The notes beneath the pieces are model-generated. The model was not told where the DNA came from. It searched no databases and saw only the letters and a program-made list of their open reading frames with translations. From Pyrenochaeta sp. MPI-SDFR-AT-0127 (taxonomy: Eukaryota; Ascomycota; Dothideomycetes; Pleosporales; Cucurbitariaceae): a DNA stretch of 64,000 nt. The DNA lies in the NCBI GenBank assembly GCA_020747015.1, contig JAGTJM010000045.1:62001-126000 (forward strand), in the 5' to 3' direction. The stretch's first letter is position 1. Each line of letters opens with the position of its first letter. A program made the position numbers and the translations under genes. Below are positions 1 to 10,908 of this stretch, in pieces.

Positions 1-183
1 CTTTGAAGACGGGACTTACGTCATCCGCATGAACTTTGTTAAATATATACATGGAACATAGTATACACAGCTTAGCTGGAATGGGTCTGAACAGTAAACA
101 AACAAGAGTTCGGAACCTACGCGAGCTTATTTCGTACTTCACTCCTAGCGACGCGGAGCCTGTCAAATAGCGAATCAATACGC

Positions 184-1869
184 TTAGTACGAACCGTAAT
201 CGACGCCATCATACGCAGTTACTGTCACAGTAGCAGTTTGGGTAATGGTCTTATGGATCGTCCCTAGGTCGCAAGATGTTGTGTTCGAGCCCGCGGTCAC
301 ATAGATGGTAGGAGTGACCGTCAGATAAACAGGGGGTTTGCAGTCCTCGTCGCCAGATGGAAAGTCTGGGGCAGGTTTGCCAGTGGAGCCTGCGGGCTTC
401 GCGGTGGTGCCTAGAGATACCGTAGGGAAAGCATCGTAAGTGAGAGCATCGTGCGTGGGCTTGGCGACTGTAGAGGTGGGCGGTGCGGAGCCTTTATTGC
501 TTGTTGGTGCTGGTCTATACTCATCGCTATCACTGGTTGCTGCGGGCTCGCCTTGCTTATTGGGCAGGCTCAAATAGAGCGATGGTACAGCATCAGTATT
601 GTCCTTGACAGCTTCGGAGGAGTAAGAGTCTGCCTCGGAAGTTGGGGAAGGCTTTTCAGCTTGCTCTGGGGCTGGAGTGACGACTGGCATTTCAGAGCTC
701 GAGGCATAAGTCATGTCGTCTGCCGGCTCAGCGGTAGCAGCACAGTTGGGCCCAGTGACAACGGTGGCATCGGCAGGACCAGACTGAATAGGGTTGCAAC
801 CTGGAAGGGTTTCGAGGACAGGTTCGTCATCGTTGCCGTAGACATTCATCGCAGCACAATCCTGAAAGTCAACATCGTTATCCTTGTTAACATTTTCAGC
901 ACCGAAGCATTCCTCCATCTCTTTCTGGCCACAGCCGCAACCGCAATTGCAACCCCCAATCTTGGCAGTGGCTTTCTCGAGAACGCCTTTCTCCCAGCCG
1001 TTAAGCTAGTGCTGTGTTAGTGGATTGTCTTGATAAAGGCTAGATGTTGAACTACGTACGAAATCTGCATGGAACCCGTAACCAGTGGGATCACCGTTCG
1101 AGACAACCCAAGGCGAGTCGTTGGCACCATACTTGCCATCAAATGATGAGACATCATACCAGAACTCGATGAATATGGTCGGAAAGCGTGCAGCCCTGTG
1201 GGTTGTGGGGCAATTCTCGATGCCAATACCTCCAAAGCCGTTGGGGTAGGCCATATGAGCATCAGGATTCTTAGGATCGAGTTTCTTTCCATTCCAGCAA
1301 GACGGGAAAGTAACCTCAGATGCGAAGCCATACTTGCAGGAGGTAAAGCCAGTCGGGAAACCGCTGCTGAAGATGGGTTCACTCCGACCGTCGGGTTGAT
1401 GACATGCCCATCGTACGCCAGCAGGGTTGGGGCCTTCGGACCGCTTGAAAGGGTTTCCAGCAATCATGTTGAAATCTTCCGGGAAGCCAGTCACGTTGGC
1501 CCAATTGTCTCCATCCCCGAACTTGTAGTAGATCTTAGTATGCTTCTCGGGCACACGGTAGAAGCCAGTTCCATTGCCATTCCAGAACAGAGTCGGTCGC
1601 CAGTACAAGCTCTTGTCAGGCTTGATGCGGGCAGTCGTGCAAGTGGATGTCTGAGTCTGCTCAAAGCTTGTCAATGCAGTCAGCCCATTGCCTCCGTCGA
1701 ATGAGTGAAGATGAGGACTCTGGGTTCCTGGAAATATGGCTGGATCGAGACGCTGGTAGCTCAAGGCATTGCCATTGCGGTTGAAGAAACTGAAGTAGTT
1801 GCCATTGCAATCGAAGGCCGAAGCCGTGGCAGCCAGCCCAGCTGTGAGTGCAAATATATTGGTAAGCAT
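184..1869 (-). CDS. Secreted DUF1996 domain protein
   Basis: Exons 1869-1060 and 1005-184 (543 aa). The 54-nt intron (1006-1059) has a GTACGT donor, a CTAAC branch site and a CTAG acceptor. It is phase 0 and joins HADF to LNGWEKGVL. Residues 1-18 are a signal peptide (LTNIFALTAGLAATASA). The next 270 residues are a DUF1996 domain, with the hallmark SPHLHSFDGGN near residue 50 and GGIGIENCP near 215. A Cys/Gly cluster (GGCNCGCGCGQ) follows, then a Ser/Thr/Pro-rich tail of about 220 residues likely to be O-glycosylated, ending in a TVTPTIYVT-type segment. DUF1996 proteins are extracellular or wall-associated in fungi and have no established biochemical activity. The start is the only ATG giving a signal peptide. 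No GPI signal is evident. Family assignment is firm; role unknown. Confidence 0.9.
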
Positions 1870-4800
1870 GGTGATCTCACTAACGAATGCGTTTGTTCGA
1901 ATTTGGGTCTCGGTCTAGCCAGGCGTAGGTATTTTTCAAGGAAAGGAATCGAGTCTCAGACTCAAGATGGACTCGTTGTCAAAGGAGTGTATGAAAAACC
2001 AAAAGAATGGAAGGTATTCCTGTACCGGAAGCCGAAAGTGTGCAAAGTAGACACAAGAAGGCTCCCGATCGGGGCAGTTGTTGGGCATATATGCCAACGC
2101 TCTGGTGCGCAGGATCGCATGCAGCCTTCGGCGTTGCGAAGTCGCCTTGGAGGCGCGCCACCGTGAAATGAGATTAGCTAAAAACATAAAGTTTCCTAAG
2201 ATCACTAGGTGGTTAGTTCCCGGGTGAGGATCTGAGCCAGGGCGAGCCGCACTCCGTCAAGATTGGGTGGGCCGCCTTGTCAGGGGCGGTATCATCCATC
2301 CGCGACTCGCTCTAATGGTGCTCCCAAAGAGACGACTTTCAAAAGACTTGGTTCAAGAAGCGGCTAACAGCAACCTGTTGATACCTGAAACAGAATAATG
2401 TCATGCCTTGCACAACAGTAATTATTCTTTTCTCCGCATGCTTGTCGGTAATCAAGGTATCGATAGGGAAGAAACCAACTCTCGGTTGGCGCACCTTTGG
2501 GGGCGCTTAACGGCACTACCCTCGCACACAAGAGACTAGTGGCTGATCTTCAAACGGTGCTGACTCCCTGCTTGAGATTACATTGCCTAGCAACCAAAAG
2601 TTTCTGAAGGGCCTTGAAACACCCATTCAGATTTGCAGGATTTGTTGATTGAACCGCTGCGGAGTGTGGAGATGATGATTGCCGTGACGGAACTCTAAAT
2701 TGAATGACGGCCCCTAGCCAATGGGAGCAGAATACTCGTGAAAACGCCAACCTTGCCGCAGAAGATATGCAAGCAATGACAGCTCGTCGGCTTGAATACT
2801 CCCAATCATCTCCGGACTTCAAAAGTGGTGAGGATAGACGTCGGATCACTTCGTTTTCGACCTGTCATCACATCCTGCAATCTAGACCGGTTCGGCTGCG
2901 TTACTGGTAGCGAATCGTGGCTATGCAGTGACCGAATAATGGTTCAGGCATGCCACGGTGCCGGCACCCCTTTCTTCGGCGACGAGAGCTGTGAAGAATC
3001 GCCGTCTTGCAGACACGACGCCATTGTGCCAGTGAACAGTGATCTTGTCTGTTGAACGCCGAGTCCCTTTGACGATGTGCCGTGCCTGCTCTTGACAGCT
3101 CAATAATTCTCGTCTAACAGTAAATATGGCGATTAGAAGACTATCCTGGTGTTTTCTTTGAATTGGTTCTTAACACTGAAAACATTTTGAACAAGTACTG
3201 AGGTCAGCATTTGCCAAATGAAATTTGGCCCTCCCGTCACGCAACAAGCATCGTTGCTCTCCTTCAAGTCGACACTTCTGGAATCCCTGATCTTGTACTA
3301 AGCATCCCTGATTTCAAAGGCGTAGCCACATCTTGGCAGTTCCTAAGTCCAGCTCAAATTGAGATAGGCTGCTTCGTTGCACAGATTACACATGGGAACC
3401 CTCTTCAGCAAGTAGTCACTGAAAGCCTGGCTCTGGGCGCATTCATTCTTGTTGCCATACTCTCTTTATTTACTATAGCTAGCCATAACGACAATGCCTC
3501 GATCATTCGTAAGCACTGCGTCCACTCAATCTCAGTCCTGAATATGTTTGTTACTTTGGCATTACATTTCTCATAGCTGAGCACTGTCTATGAATTGGCC
3601 AAAAGTTGGCCAAAATCTGGAGCAACTCTGGATAAGCGGTATAATGCACGCCGAAAACATGTAGAACACGATCAACATACCCATCAGGACGAACAAAGGT
3701 ATGCTCAAATTCCTCTATCGGTGCCGGAATAAGTTTAAACAGATTGGTTCTGAAGGCGGTCGCAACGTGAGTACGTAAACAAACTAGGATTTCTTTCCAA
3801 ATATATTGAGATTCAGAACGCTTATTCAAGAATCCTTGTGGGTGCTACTGTCTTGTCGCGCCAACGCAGGACTTCGCGCTTAGAAACAAAGTGAACTACG
3901 CCCTGCCAGAGACAAGGAATAAATGTTGAAAGGATATCTGGAACTGGACGGACGCTACTGGCTAAAATGACGAACTGCAGCAAATGTTAACGTACCAGAG
4001 AGAGCTAAATTTATCTATGTCTTGACATCAACACTAACCTGGCTTGCAAAGCCGGCTTCTGAGGTTGCAAGCTGCACCACTTAAATCGCACGCCAGCCAC
4101 TGTCTCTTGAACAGAATCTTTCCTGTCTTATCTTTAGCCTGAATTGGCGGGCCCTTGTCTTATTGGAAAGCCAAATGCTCTACGCAGCCGTCATATTAGC
4201 TACTAACAATGCTGGCTGCAGTCTTTCGCCACCTGGGCAGCCGCCGCTTTTCGCCTGGTACATGAGCACTCGCATGCATCATGACACGGTCACTCCATCA
4301 AGCACAGATCTGATTGTTATAGTTGCTTGTTCCCCAAAATGTTGTAGTTAGACTAGCAGCTCGGTGGGGCGTCCTTTGAGGGCATAACTTGTGAGCAGCG
4401 CGAGATGCGTGCAATGGTTGGTCGGAAGATAATACTTCCACATCCGAGCCTGCCCCCATTTCAGCCTCGTTGCTCGATCGCACCTTTCATAAAGCTCAAA
4501 TAAGCTAAATAATGGATGGTCCCACCTTCATTCGTCAAGAAGAACACGGCACACAACGGCAGAATCGAAGATCTGTTGGTAGAATGTTCGTGAGTTCGTG
4601 ATTGCGATCGCGGAAGAGCCCATCACAGTTGCTCACTATTGAATGGATACACATCAAACTGGCTCTCTCCAATCAACATAGATTGGGCCTACAGACCTCA
4701 CTTCTTTCGCAGTGCGAATTACTGCCCGACAGACGAATGTTGATAACGTGAACGCCGCGTTTCCGCAACCACGGACGAAACCAGCGTCGCACGTCTTTGT

Positions 4801-4881
4801 ACCTTCACCATTCGGCAAGCACAAGTCTGTGCAACGCATCAACAAACAGAAAGTGCACATTGTTGATACTGAGGCAGCGAG
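1870..4881. other. Gene-poor interval
   Basis: About 3 kb with no coding region I can support. The longest open frame (3211-3576, +) has a hydrophobic stretch but no recognisable motif, no clear splice context and no family resemblance. No inverted terminal repeats, long tandem repeats or tRNA boxes were seen. The first few hundred bases should hold the promoter of the DUF1996 gene. Confidence 0.5.
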
Positions 4882-7011
4882 ATGTCTCAGTTTATATCAA
4901 AAGCATCGATAAAACGAGTGTCTGAGCAAGGGCATAAGCTCTACTGTCAAAAGAACTACAGCAAAGCTGAAGCGTTCTTTCAACAAGCAGTAGATGGGCA
5001 AGAGAAGACACTCGGTAGAGAGCATAAAGATACGCTGGCTAGTAAGCAATGGCTAGGGCGGTCACTCTATTATCAGGAGAAGTACGGCAAGGCCGAGGCG
5101 TTCTTTCAACAAGCAGTAGATGGGCAAGAGAAGATACTTGGAAGAGAGCATAAAGATACGCTTACTAGTAAGCACTGGCTAGGGCGGTCACTCTATAGGC
5201 AGGAGAAGTACGGCAAGGCCGAGGCGTTCTTTCAACAAGCAGTAGATGGGCAAGAGAAGACACTCGGTAGAGAGCATAAAGATACGCTGGCTAGTAAGCA
5301 CTGGCTAGGGCGGTCACTCTATTATCAGGAGAAGTACGGCAAGGCCGAGGCATTCTTTCAACAAACAATAGATGGACAAGAGAAGATACTTGGAAGAGAG
5401 CATAAAGAAACGCTTATTAGCAAGCACTGGCTAGGGCGGTCACTCTATTATCAGGAGAAGTACGGCAAGGCCGAGGCATTCTTTCAACAAGCAGTAGATG
5501 TACAAGAGAAGACACTTGGAAGAGAGCATAAAGAAACGCTTATTAGCAAGCAGTGGCTACAACTTTCATTTTCTAAGCAGAAGAACAATAGCGGTGCTGA
5601 GACTTTGCTTCAATCATTCTCGATAGGGCAGGGGGAGCCGCTGGGCGAGGACAATCCTAGTACGCTCCAGACTGCGGGCTTGATACAGGAGCTACAGTTG
5701 GAGTCTTCTTTACCAGCACCAATCGAAAAGTGCGTACAGCAAGGAGTAGTCGACCGGTTGAGTAAATTTTTTCCTCGAGAAGGAAGAAACCCCGAATCAT
5801 ACACTGACTCCGATGTCAGCCAAATATCATTGCTCTTAAAACAAATCAATATACAATGGAGCCAATCACCGCGAACATATATTGTTCTTCGGGCTATCGA
5901 CCAACTTCGCGTCTTCAACGACCTCATTCAAGTTGGCTTCTCGGACTATTGGCTGCCCGCCACGGAAAAATCTCTACCACAATGTATTCATGGGAATGTC
6001 CGCACGACTTTTGTTAATACTCAGCATCTTGTGCTGACGAAATCGACTGGTGTGGAGAAAGGACAGCACTGTCACTTTAAACAAGGAGAGCTTCTGCCAT
6101 TTGAGTCGAAAGGCGTCCTAGGCAACGGTGGCTTTGCGCAAGTCGACCGGGTTCTTAGCACAATAAGCTTCAAGGAGTATGCAAGGAAACGTGTACTCCG
6201 GAGTGCAGCGTTCGGAGGTCGAAAGAAAGAAAATATGGCTCAGTTTATAGCTGAGATACAGATCCTCAAGCGCCTACAGCATCGCCATATCATTGAGCTG
6301 GTTGGAAGTTACACAGATTCAAGGTACATTGCTTTAGTCATGCTGCCGGTTGCTGAGATGGACCTAGATGTGTACTTGAGTATCGCCACTGTCTCTAAGT
6401 ATCCTGAGTTGCGAACCTTCTTTGGCTGCTTAGCAACTGCGCTCGAGTTTCTGCATGCGCAAAAGGTCCGACACAAGGACATAAAGCCTGGCAATATCCT
6501 TATAGACCGTGGAAACGTTTTACTTGCAGATTTCGGCCTGTCTCTTGATTTTGAGGATGCAAACGAAAGTATTACAACGGGAACAGTAAATGGGAGAACT
6601 GCAAAGTACTGCGCACCTGAGGTCGCTCACCTGGAGCCTCGCAATACAAGGTCGGACATATGGAGCCTTGGTATCGTCTTCATGGAGATGATGGTAGTCC
6701 TCAAGGGCAAGTCTGTCCAGGACATGGATGACTTCTTCGAACAGCACGGATCGCGAGAGAAATTCATTCGCACAAACATCAAGGCTTTGCCGGAATTTAT
6801 TGAGGTGCTCAAATCTTCAGGAAAGTCATCAGACAACAAAGCACTTGATTGGACTCAACAAATGCTTTCGATGGAACAGGAATTGCGCCCATCCGCGACA
6901 TCTTTGGTAGCGTCTATAACAACAATGGGCCACCAGGGCGAAGGAGTGGGCTTCTGCGGGATATGCTGTGTTCCTTGTGAAGAGGACTTCTCTGATTGTG
7001 GGGACGAGTAA
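4882..7011 (+). CDS. TPR-repeat / protein kinase fusion protein
   Basis: Single exon, 709 aa. Residues 28-237 are five 42-residue TPR units of the kinesin-light-chain type, each starting KAEAFFQQ and containing LGREHK-TL-SK-WLGRSLY; the last unit degenerates after SKQWL. Residues 240-400 form a linker containing a WSQSPRTYIVLRAID segment that I associate with fungal kinase-like proteins. Residues 405-690 are a protein kinase domain: glycine loop LGNGGFAQV (414-421), ATP lysine K436 (YARK), catalytic loop HKDIKPGN (H531, D533, N538; HKD replaces HRD), DFG at 550-552, APEV activation-segment end and SDIWSLG. The key catalytic residues are present, so activity is plausible. The C-terminus is Cys-rich. 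TPR domains normally bind peptides or mediate oligomerisation; here they probably supply ligand recognition upstream of the kinase. Substrate and pathway are unknown. A short upstream exon cannot be excluded. Confidence 0.88.
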   Translation: MSQFISKASIKRVSEQGHKLYCQKNYSKAEAFFQQAVDGQEKTLGREHKDTLASKQWLGRSLYYQEKYGKAEAFFQQAVDGQEKILGREHKDTLTSKHWLGRSLYRQEKYGKAEAFFQQAVDGQEKTLGREHKDTLASKHWLGRSLYYQEKYGKAEAFFQQTIDGQEKILGREHKETLISKHWLGRSLYYQEKYGKAEAFFQQAVDVQEKTLGREHKETLISKQWLQLSFSKQKNNSGAETLLQSFSIGQGEPLGEDNPSTLQTAGLIQELQLESSLPAPIEKCVQQGVVDRLSKFFPREGRNPESYTDSDVSQISLLLKQINIQWSQSPRTYIVLRAIDQLRVFNDLIQVGFSDYWLPATEKSLPQCIHGNVRTTFVNTQHLVLTKSTGVEKGQHCHFKQGELLPFESKGVLGNGGFAQVDRVLSTISFKEYARKRVLRSAAFGGRKKENMAQFIAEIQILKRLQHRHIIELVGSYTDSRYIALVMLPVAEMDLDVYLSIATVSKYPELRTFFGCLATALEFLHAQKVRHKDIKPGNILIDRGNVLLADFGLSLDFEDANESITTGTVNGRTAKYCAPEVAHLEPRNTRSDIWSLGIVFMEMMVVLKGKSVQDMDDFFEQHGSREKFIRTNIKALPEFIEVLKSSGKSSDNKALDWTQQMLSMEQELRPSATSLVASITTMGHQGEGVGFCGICCVPCEEDFSDCGDE
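4963..5592 (+). repeat. Five tandem 126-bp coding repeats
   Basis: Units start at 4963, 5089, 5215, 5341 and 5467. They are in frame, encode 42 residues each and are nearly identical at DNA level except for the 3' part of the last. Units 1 and 3 share GACACTCGG...GCTGGCTAG. Units 2 and 4 share GATACTTGG. Unit 5 combines both types. The pattern points to amplification of a two-unit (252-bp) block and recent homogenisation. Confidence 0.95.
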
Positions 7012-8677
7012 GGCCGTTTCTCGGGTGGGTTTTAGGGTAACGCTTCCACAGTTGGGAATCGTCGCAAGCTCCATAGACGTTGTCTGGGCATCATGAGACC
7101 AGTTCTACTTCGCGAGGTTCGGTATCAACAGTGGGGTATGAGTTCTGAATGTTTTGGTCTTCCACATTTTCCATTGCAGTCTACCAGCTCTCGGCGTTCT
7201 TTTTCAACTCGAAAGAGATCACACTGTTCGACTCAAAAGCTCATGGATGCATAAGGCGTTAGAAATATTCTACGTTATATTTTCTTTCCGCAAAAGGTTT
7301 GGATTCGGTTAGCGCATTCTGTGTTGCTATATCGCAACTGGACGGCCGCTGTTTAACAAATCAATCATGATGCTAATATCCTGTGGATCCTGACATTCTG
7401 AATTTACGCTCTACTCACAGCTACGCTAGAGGGTTGAGCAATCACGCCAGGATACCAAGTCTAGGTCGGAATTTGGTTTAAAGTGGTGCCTAGTTAGTGT
7501 GGTCGTTTAAGACGGAAGCTTGCTATTGCCGACCGTTGCTACCACTCTATAGAAACAGCAATGATTTTTTCTCCCGCTAGAAATGACTCAAAAAAGCTTA
7601 TGCTAATCGGGACAGATTTGAGAGTGGAGTCAATTTACGCAGCGTGCACGTACGGGAACATGTGCAGGGAGCGTAGCACTTCAAATCGACCACGTTCGAT
7701 GAAGAATGTATCCACAATGACAACATGCCCTGCAAGCACTGATAGATGAAACAGACGAAACAACCCTGCCTCAACACATGTACTAGTGCAACGATGTGTT
7801 GATTCATAATATCAAATATCTTCACCCAAGCAACAAGAAAGAGAGGCTCCGAGGAGCAAACCCCACCAGGACCCGCACAATGACAGCATGCCCCATGCCA
7901 CACAGAAATGTAGTGAGACATTGGAATAAAGTGCTTGCCGTGTTCTGTGCAAATTTCCTGATCCTGCACCCTTGTCAGCTGTGGCGTTTCCTCGTCTCAA
8001 ACCCGACCAGCTGGAGCGAAAGGATTTGCATGAGGCGTGATGAAGCCAGCGCTACGTCACAAGAAAATACTGTTTTGGGAAATCTGCGATGCCGGCTGGA
8101 AATAGCCAGTAGGAAGATTAATGCCAATGCCGGGGTTCGTGTTTTTCGAGGCAAATCTGTATGCGGACTGTCGTGATGATTACGGTGAGGAGAGGGAGGG
8201 CGAGAATGGGCAGTGGTTGGCACGATAACGGTCTTGACGCGCAACGTTTGGTCGTTTAGTAGCTTGCCTGCATCAAATGAAGGGTAGTGTCGCTTATCAA
8301 CTCGGAAAACCTTCTTTCGGCTTGCCTGATGCATGGTGAGATGGACAACATCGCGATCCTCTGAACGTCCAAGTAGCGATCCAGCCACACATTTTGGCCA
8401 TCACTGCTGATTTAAGGTTGACCGATGACGTCGCTAAGAAATTAAGCTACCGGTAGCTGTGGCGCCTGACATCTACAAACAAGGATGGGCCCTGTATGAC
8501 CTCACTTGTTCGAGCCTTTTGCTGCTGATCACTGCCGGTTCTGGCGCTGGGACAAGAAACCTGCTATCCTCTCTGACGCAGCGGGTTGTTTGCGGTCACC
8601 TGAAAGATGGGTTTTGCGGAAATTTGCATGCAGGGCGCGTGGGAAGATGAGGTGAGGGAGGCAGGAAGGCACGGGCC

Positions 8678-8685
8678 TGACGTCA
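8678..8685 (+). promoter_or_regulatory. Perfect CRE palindrome TGACGTCA
   Basis: An 8-bp cAMP-response-element palindrome lies about 200 bp upstream of the 70-aa gene and about 35 bp upstream of its TATA box. A one-mismatch copy (TGACGTCG) sits at 8426-8433. In ascomycetes this site is bound by Atf1/AtfA bZIP factors in stress and spore gene expression. The site is seen directly; the regulator is inferred. Confidence 0.55.
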
Positions 8686-8719
8686 GTGTGTACAGCTCAA
8701 GGTCATCACGCGGCTGGCT

Positions 8720-8725
8720 TATAAG
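8720..8725 (+). promoter_or_regulatory. TATA box of the 70-aa gene
   Basis: TATAAG lies about 160 bp before the ATG and is followed by an A/C-rich leader (8755-8881) that lacks ATG and is typical of highly expressed fungal genes. Confidence 0.5.
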
Positions 8726-8881
8726 TGAAGCGACAGCTCACATTCTGTAGAACATTCCAATCAGCAAACAAACAACAAAACACCTTCTCCTAAGAACACT
8801 CAACCCGCAACTCTCCACCACACTTGAAGAGATATCAAACCACAATTCAACCGAAACCCACAACCACACAACACCGCAAAC

Positions 8882-9146
8882 ATGGGTGCCGTAGTATCAT
8901 GCGTACGTCTCTCCTCTTTCCTCACCACTCAGCATCTTCTGACTTCCATTACAGATCAAGTCCGTCTTCCGAACGATCGGCAACTGCATCATGGCGATTG
9001 TTAATGCCATCGCCGCCGGCCTCAAGGCCATCATCAACGCCATCGTTGCCCTCTTCGACATCATCATCAGCTGCCTGACCTGCGGACGCGGCGGATCCCG
9101 TAGGCGCGGCATGAAGACGAGAACCACACACACTAGTAGAGTCTAG
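8882..9146 (+). CDS. Small putatively lipidated amphipathic protein
   Basis: Exons 8882-8902 and 8955-9146 (70 aa). The 52-nt phase-0 intron (GTACGT...TTACAG) splits the gene after Cys7. The protein begins MGAVVSC. Gly2 followed by nearby Cys is the usual context for N-myristoylation plus palmitoylation, although the full myristoylation consensus would need testing. Residues 8-50 are a run of Ile/Val/Ala/Asn/Gly with periodic Asn-Ala-Ile motifs, consistent with a membrane-lying amphipathic or hydrophobic helix. SCLTCG follows, then a basic tail (RGGSRRRGMK). I recall short Pezizomycotina proteins of this type annotated as hypothetical, but cannot give a function. CRE, TATA and an A/C-rich leader suggest strong, stress- or development-linked expression. 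Confidence 0.85.
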
Positions 9147-9633
9147 TGTGCTCCCGTCTCGCAAAGCACCACGCTGATGCAAGGAGCGTCAGAGTGGAAA
9201 TTGAGACGGGAGCTCGGTGTTTGAACTGAGGAAGCGACAGCAACCGAAATCAGAGCGACCGAAGCAACGAATGAAGCGTTATACCCGTAGTGGATGAGCA
9301 TGGCTCGAGGAGTTTGTTTTCCTTTTGTGTACGATACAAATGCGCGTGGGAGTTCATGGTGTCCGACGTGGAGGTGGAAGATGCATTCTTGATCACGACC
9401 CGCGCATAGATACCCCAGCTTTTCAATCGATCAACTTTAATACTCAAAATTTTCTGCTGCCTCTCCATCGTGACTGTTGTCATAGATTGAACTACCTTCA
9501 CGTGACCTGGACCTGAAGTTGCAATGGTCAATGGTATTGGATGCAAGTGGCTTGCATTCCAGGGTATCTTAACTTCTCTTTTTCCATGTACACTCAACCG
9601 TATCTTATCAACCTCACTAGGTGTTGCTGGACA
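9147..9633. other. Intergenic, convergent 3' ends
   Basis: Contains the 3' flanks of the 70-aa gene (+) and the thioesterase (-). No further feature seen. Confidence 0.5.
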
Positions 9634-10652
9634 TTATAATGAAGGTCCATTGGCTCCAAACGTGCCCTTGGCTTTGACACACAAATCACCTTTGATGCTT
9701 TCCAACGTACCAGTAATCTCTGATCTCTTTTTAGGCTGTTCTTTCTTCGTCAAGTCTTTACTTGGTGATAGCCATGACAACCACGATTTTGTAGGCTCTG
9801 CTTCAGGTTCTGGCAATGGCTCAGTCTGGGGCAAGTCCGGCTTTGAGAACGAAGCCCGTAAGATGTAGAAGTCAAGGCTATAGGTCGGTTTGGCGTAGGT
9901 AACTGACAGGGTGTCTGGACGATGGACAGGTTCTGCACATGAGTCAGCTTCGCCATACTGTCTATTTGGAGGTGCAACTGGAAAGACTCCAATGAAGAAA
10001 CTGAATGTATTGTGTACATACCCACCCTCCCCTCAGGCCCTTTGACCATCCTCGCCATCACCTCTTCGAAGACCGTTGCTATAGCCCCTCCATGCGCAAC
10101 ACCGGGCCAACCACTTAGCCCACCCCCAATCCACACCACGGCAACCATCTCCTGCGTTTCTGCATTCCAGAACGCTCTTTGTACACCCAGGCCTCGTGTA
10201 CCGGACATGGCGCCTAGAATGCCCTTCCCACCATCTTCATCTTTGCCTAGATTTATATCGAGTTCCAGCCAGCCTTTGTATGCTGAGATCTTCCTTCCGC
10301 CACCGCCCTCACTGCGAAGCCCTGGTCCTGATTTCAAAGCGGTGTCGGAGTGGAGATTATAGGATTGGGCGCGGAGGGATTGTACGACTTCGAGGTTATC
10401 GATATCGCGACTGAGAGACGTGAGGATCAATTCGTCCTCGCGAGACCCAGGCTCGGGCAGTCCAAGAGGACCTGCAAATTGTCGTGCACCGAGACCGGTG
10501 GTTATTCCAAGAGCGAGAATGCTCGCATACCAGAGGTAAGACCATCGGATGCGGGATTGGAGGGGAAGCGGGAGTTTATTAGGGAAGGCATTGCGCGATA
10601 AGCGGGAGGGTCTGAATGGTGGAGAGCGGAGGAGGCAGCGTATTCGGGACAT
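9634..10652 (-). CDS. THEM4/PaaI-type hot-dog thioesterase, probably mitochondrial
   Basis: Exon 1 runs 10652-10022 and ends in phase 1 at a GTATGT donor. Exon 2 ends at 9634. Two acceptors keep the frame: after 9978 (44-nt intron, 324 aa) or after 9933 (89-nt intron with a CTGAC branch site, 309 aa). The N-terminus (MSRIRCLLRSPPFRPSRLS) is Arg/Ser-rich without acids, like a mitochondrial targeting sequence. A single hydrophobic segment follows (WYASILALGITTGLGA). The hot-dog signature GWPGVAHGGAIATVFEEVM near residue 195 carries the catalytic-region HGG. The C-terminal part has TYAKPTYSLDFYILRA, the second hot-dog strand region. Acyl-CoA hydrolysis is the family reaction; the substrate is unknown. 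An ATG further upstream (10847) is in frame but would precede the targeting-like sequence, so I chose 10652. Confidence 0.82.
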
Positions 10653-10908
10653 CTTTGAGCAGATTAATTGCTGCTTTGTGTAGTACGATTGCAAAGCACG
10701 ACTATATGTAGAGACATTCGAGACGACGAAGATGGAGCTTTGACCCCTCGAGCTCTTCACCGAGGCTCGTGGGTAGCGGCTTGGCGTTGATATGTACCTC
10801 CAGACAGAAATACCCCGTGTCAGTCCAATATCAGTACAGAGTCTCAAAATGTATGGCTCTCACACACTCCAAGGTTTTTCCGGCATTCTAGAACAGTTTT
10901 CTGGCCCC

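Larger units (their letters stand above)
7012..8881. other. Intergenic; promoter and leader of the 70-aa gene at its right end
   Basis: No gene can be supported in the first 1.4 kb; the open frames there are short and lack motifs. The right end (about 8400-8881) carries CRE-like sites, a TATA box and an A/C-rich leader without ATG that belong to the small gene starting at 8882. Confidence 0.5.

Noticed and set aside
450..1020. 189-codon plus-strand frame opposite the DUF1996 gene
   Set aside because: Shadow of exon 2 of the minus-strand gene.
3211..3576. 121-codon frame with a hydrophobic segment
   Set aside because: Isolated, no recognisable family or splice context.
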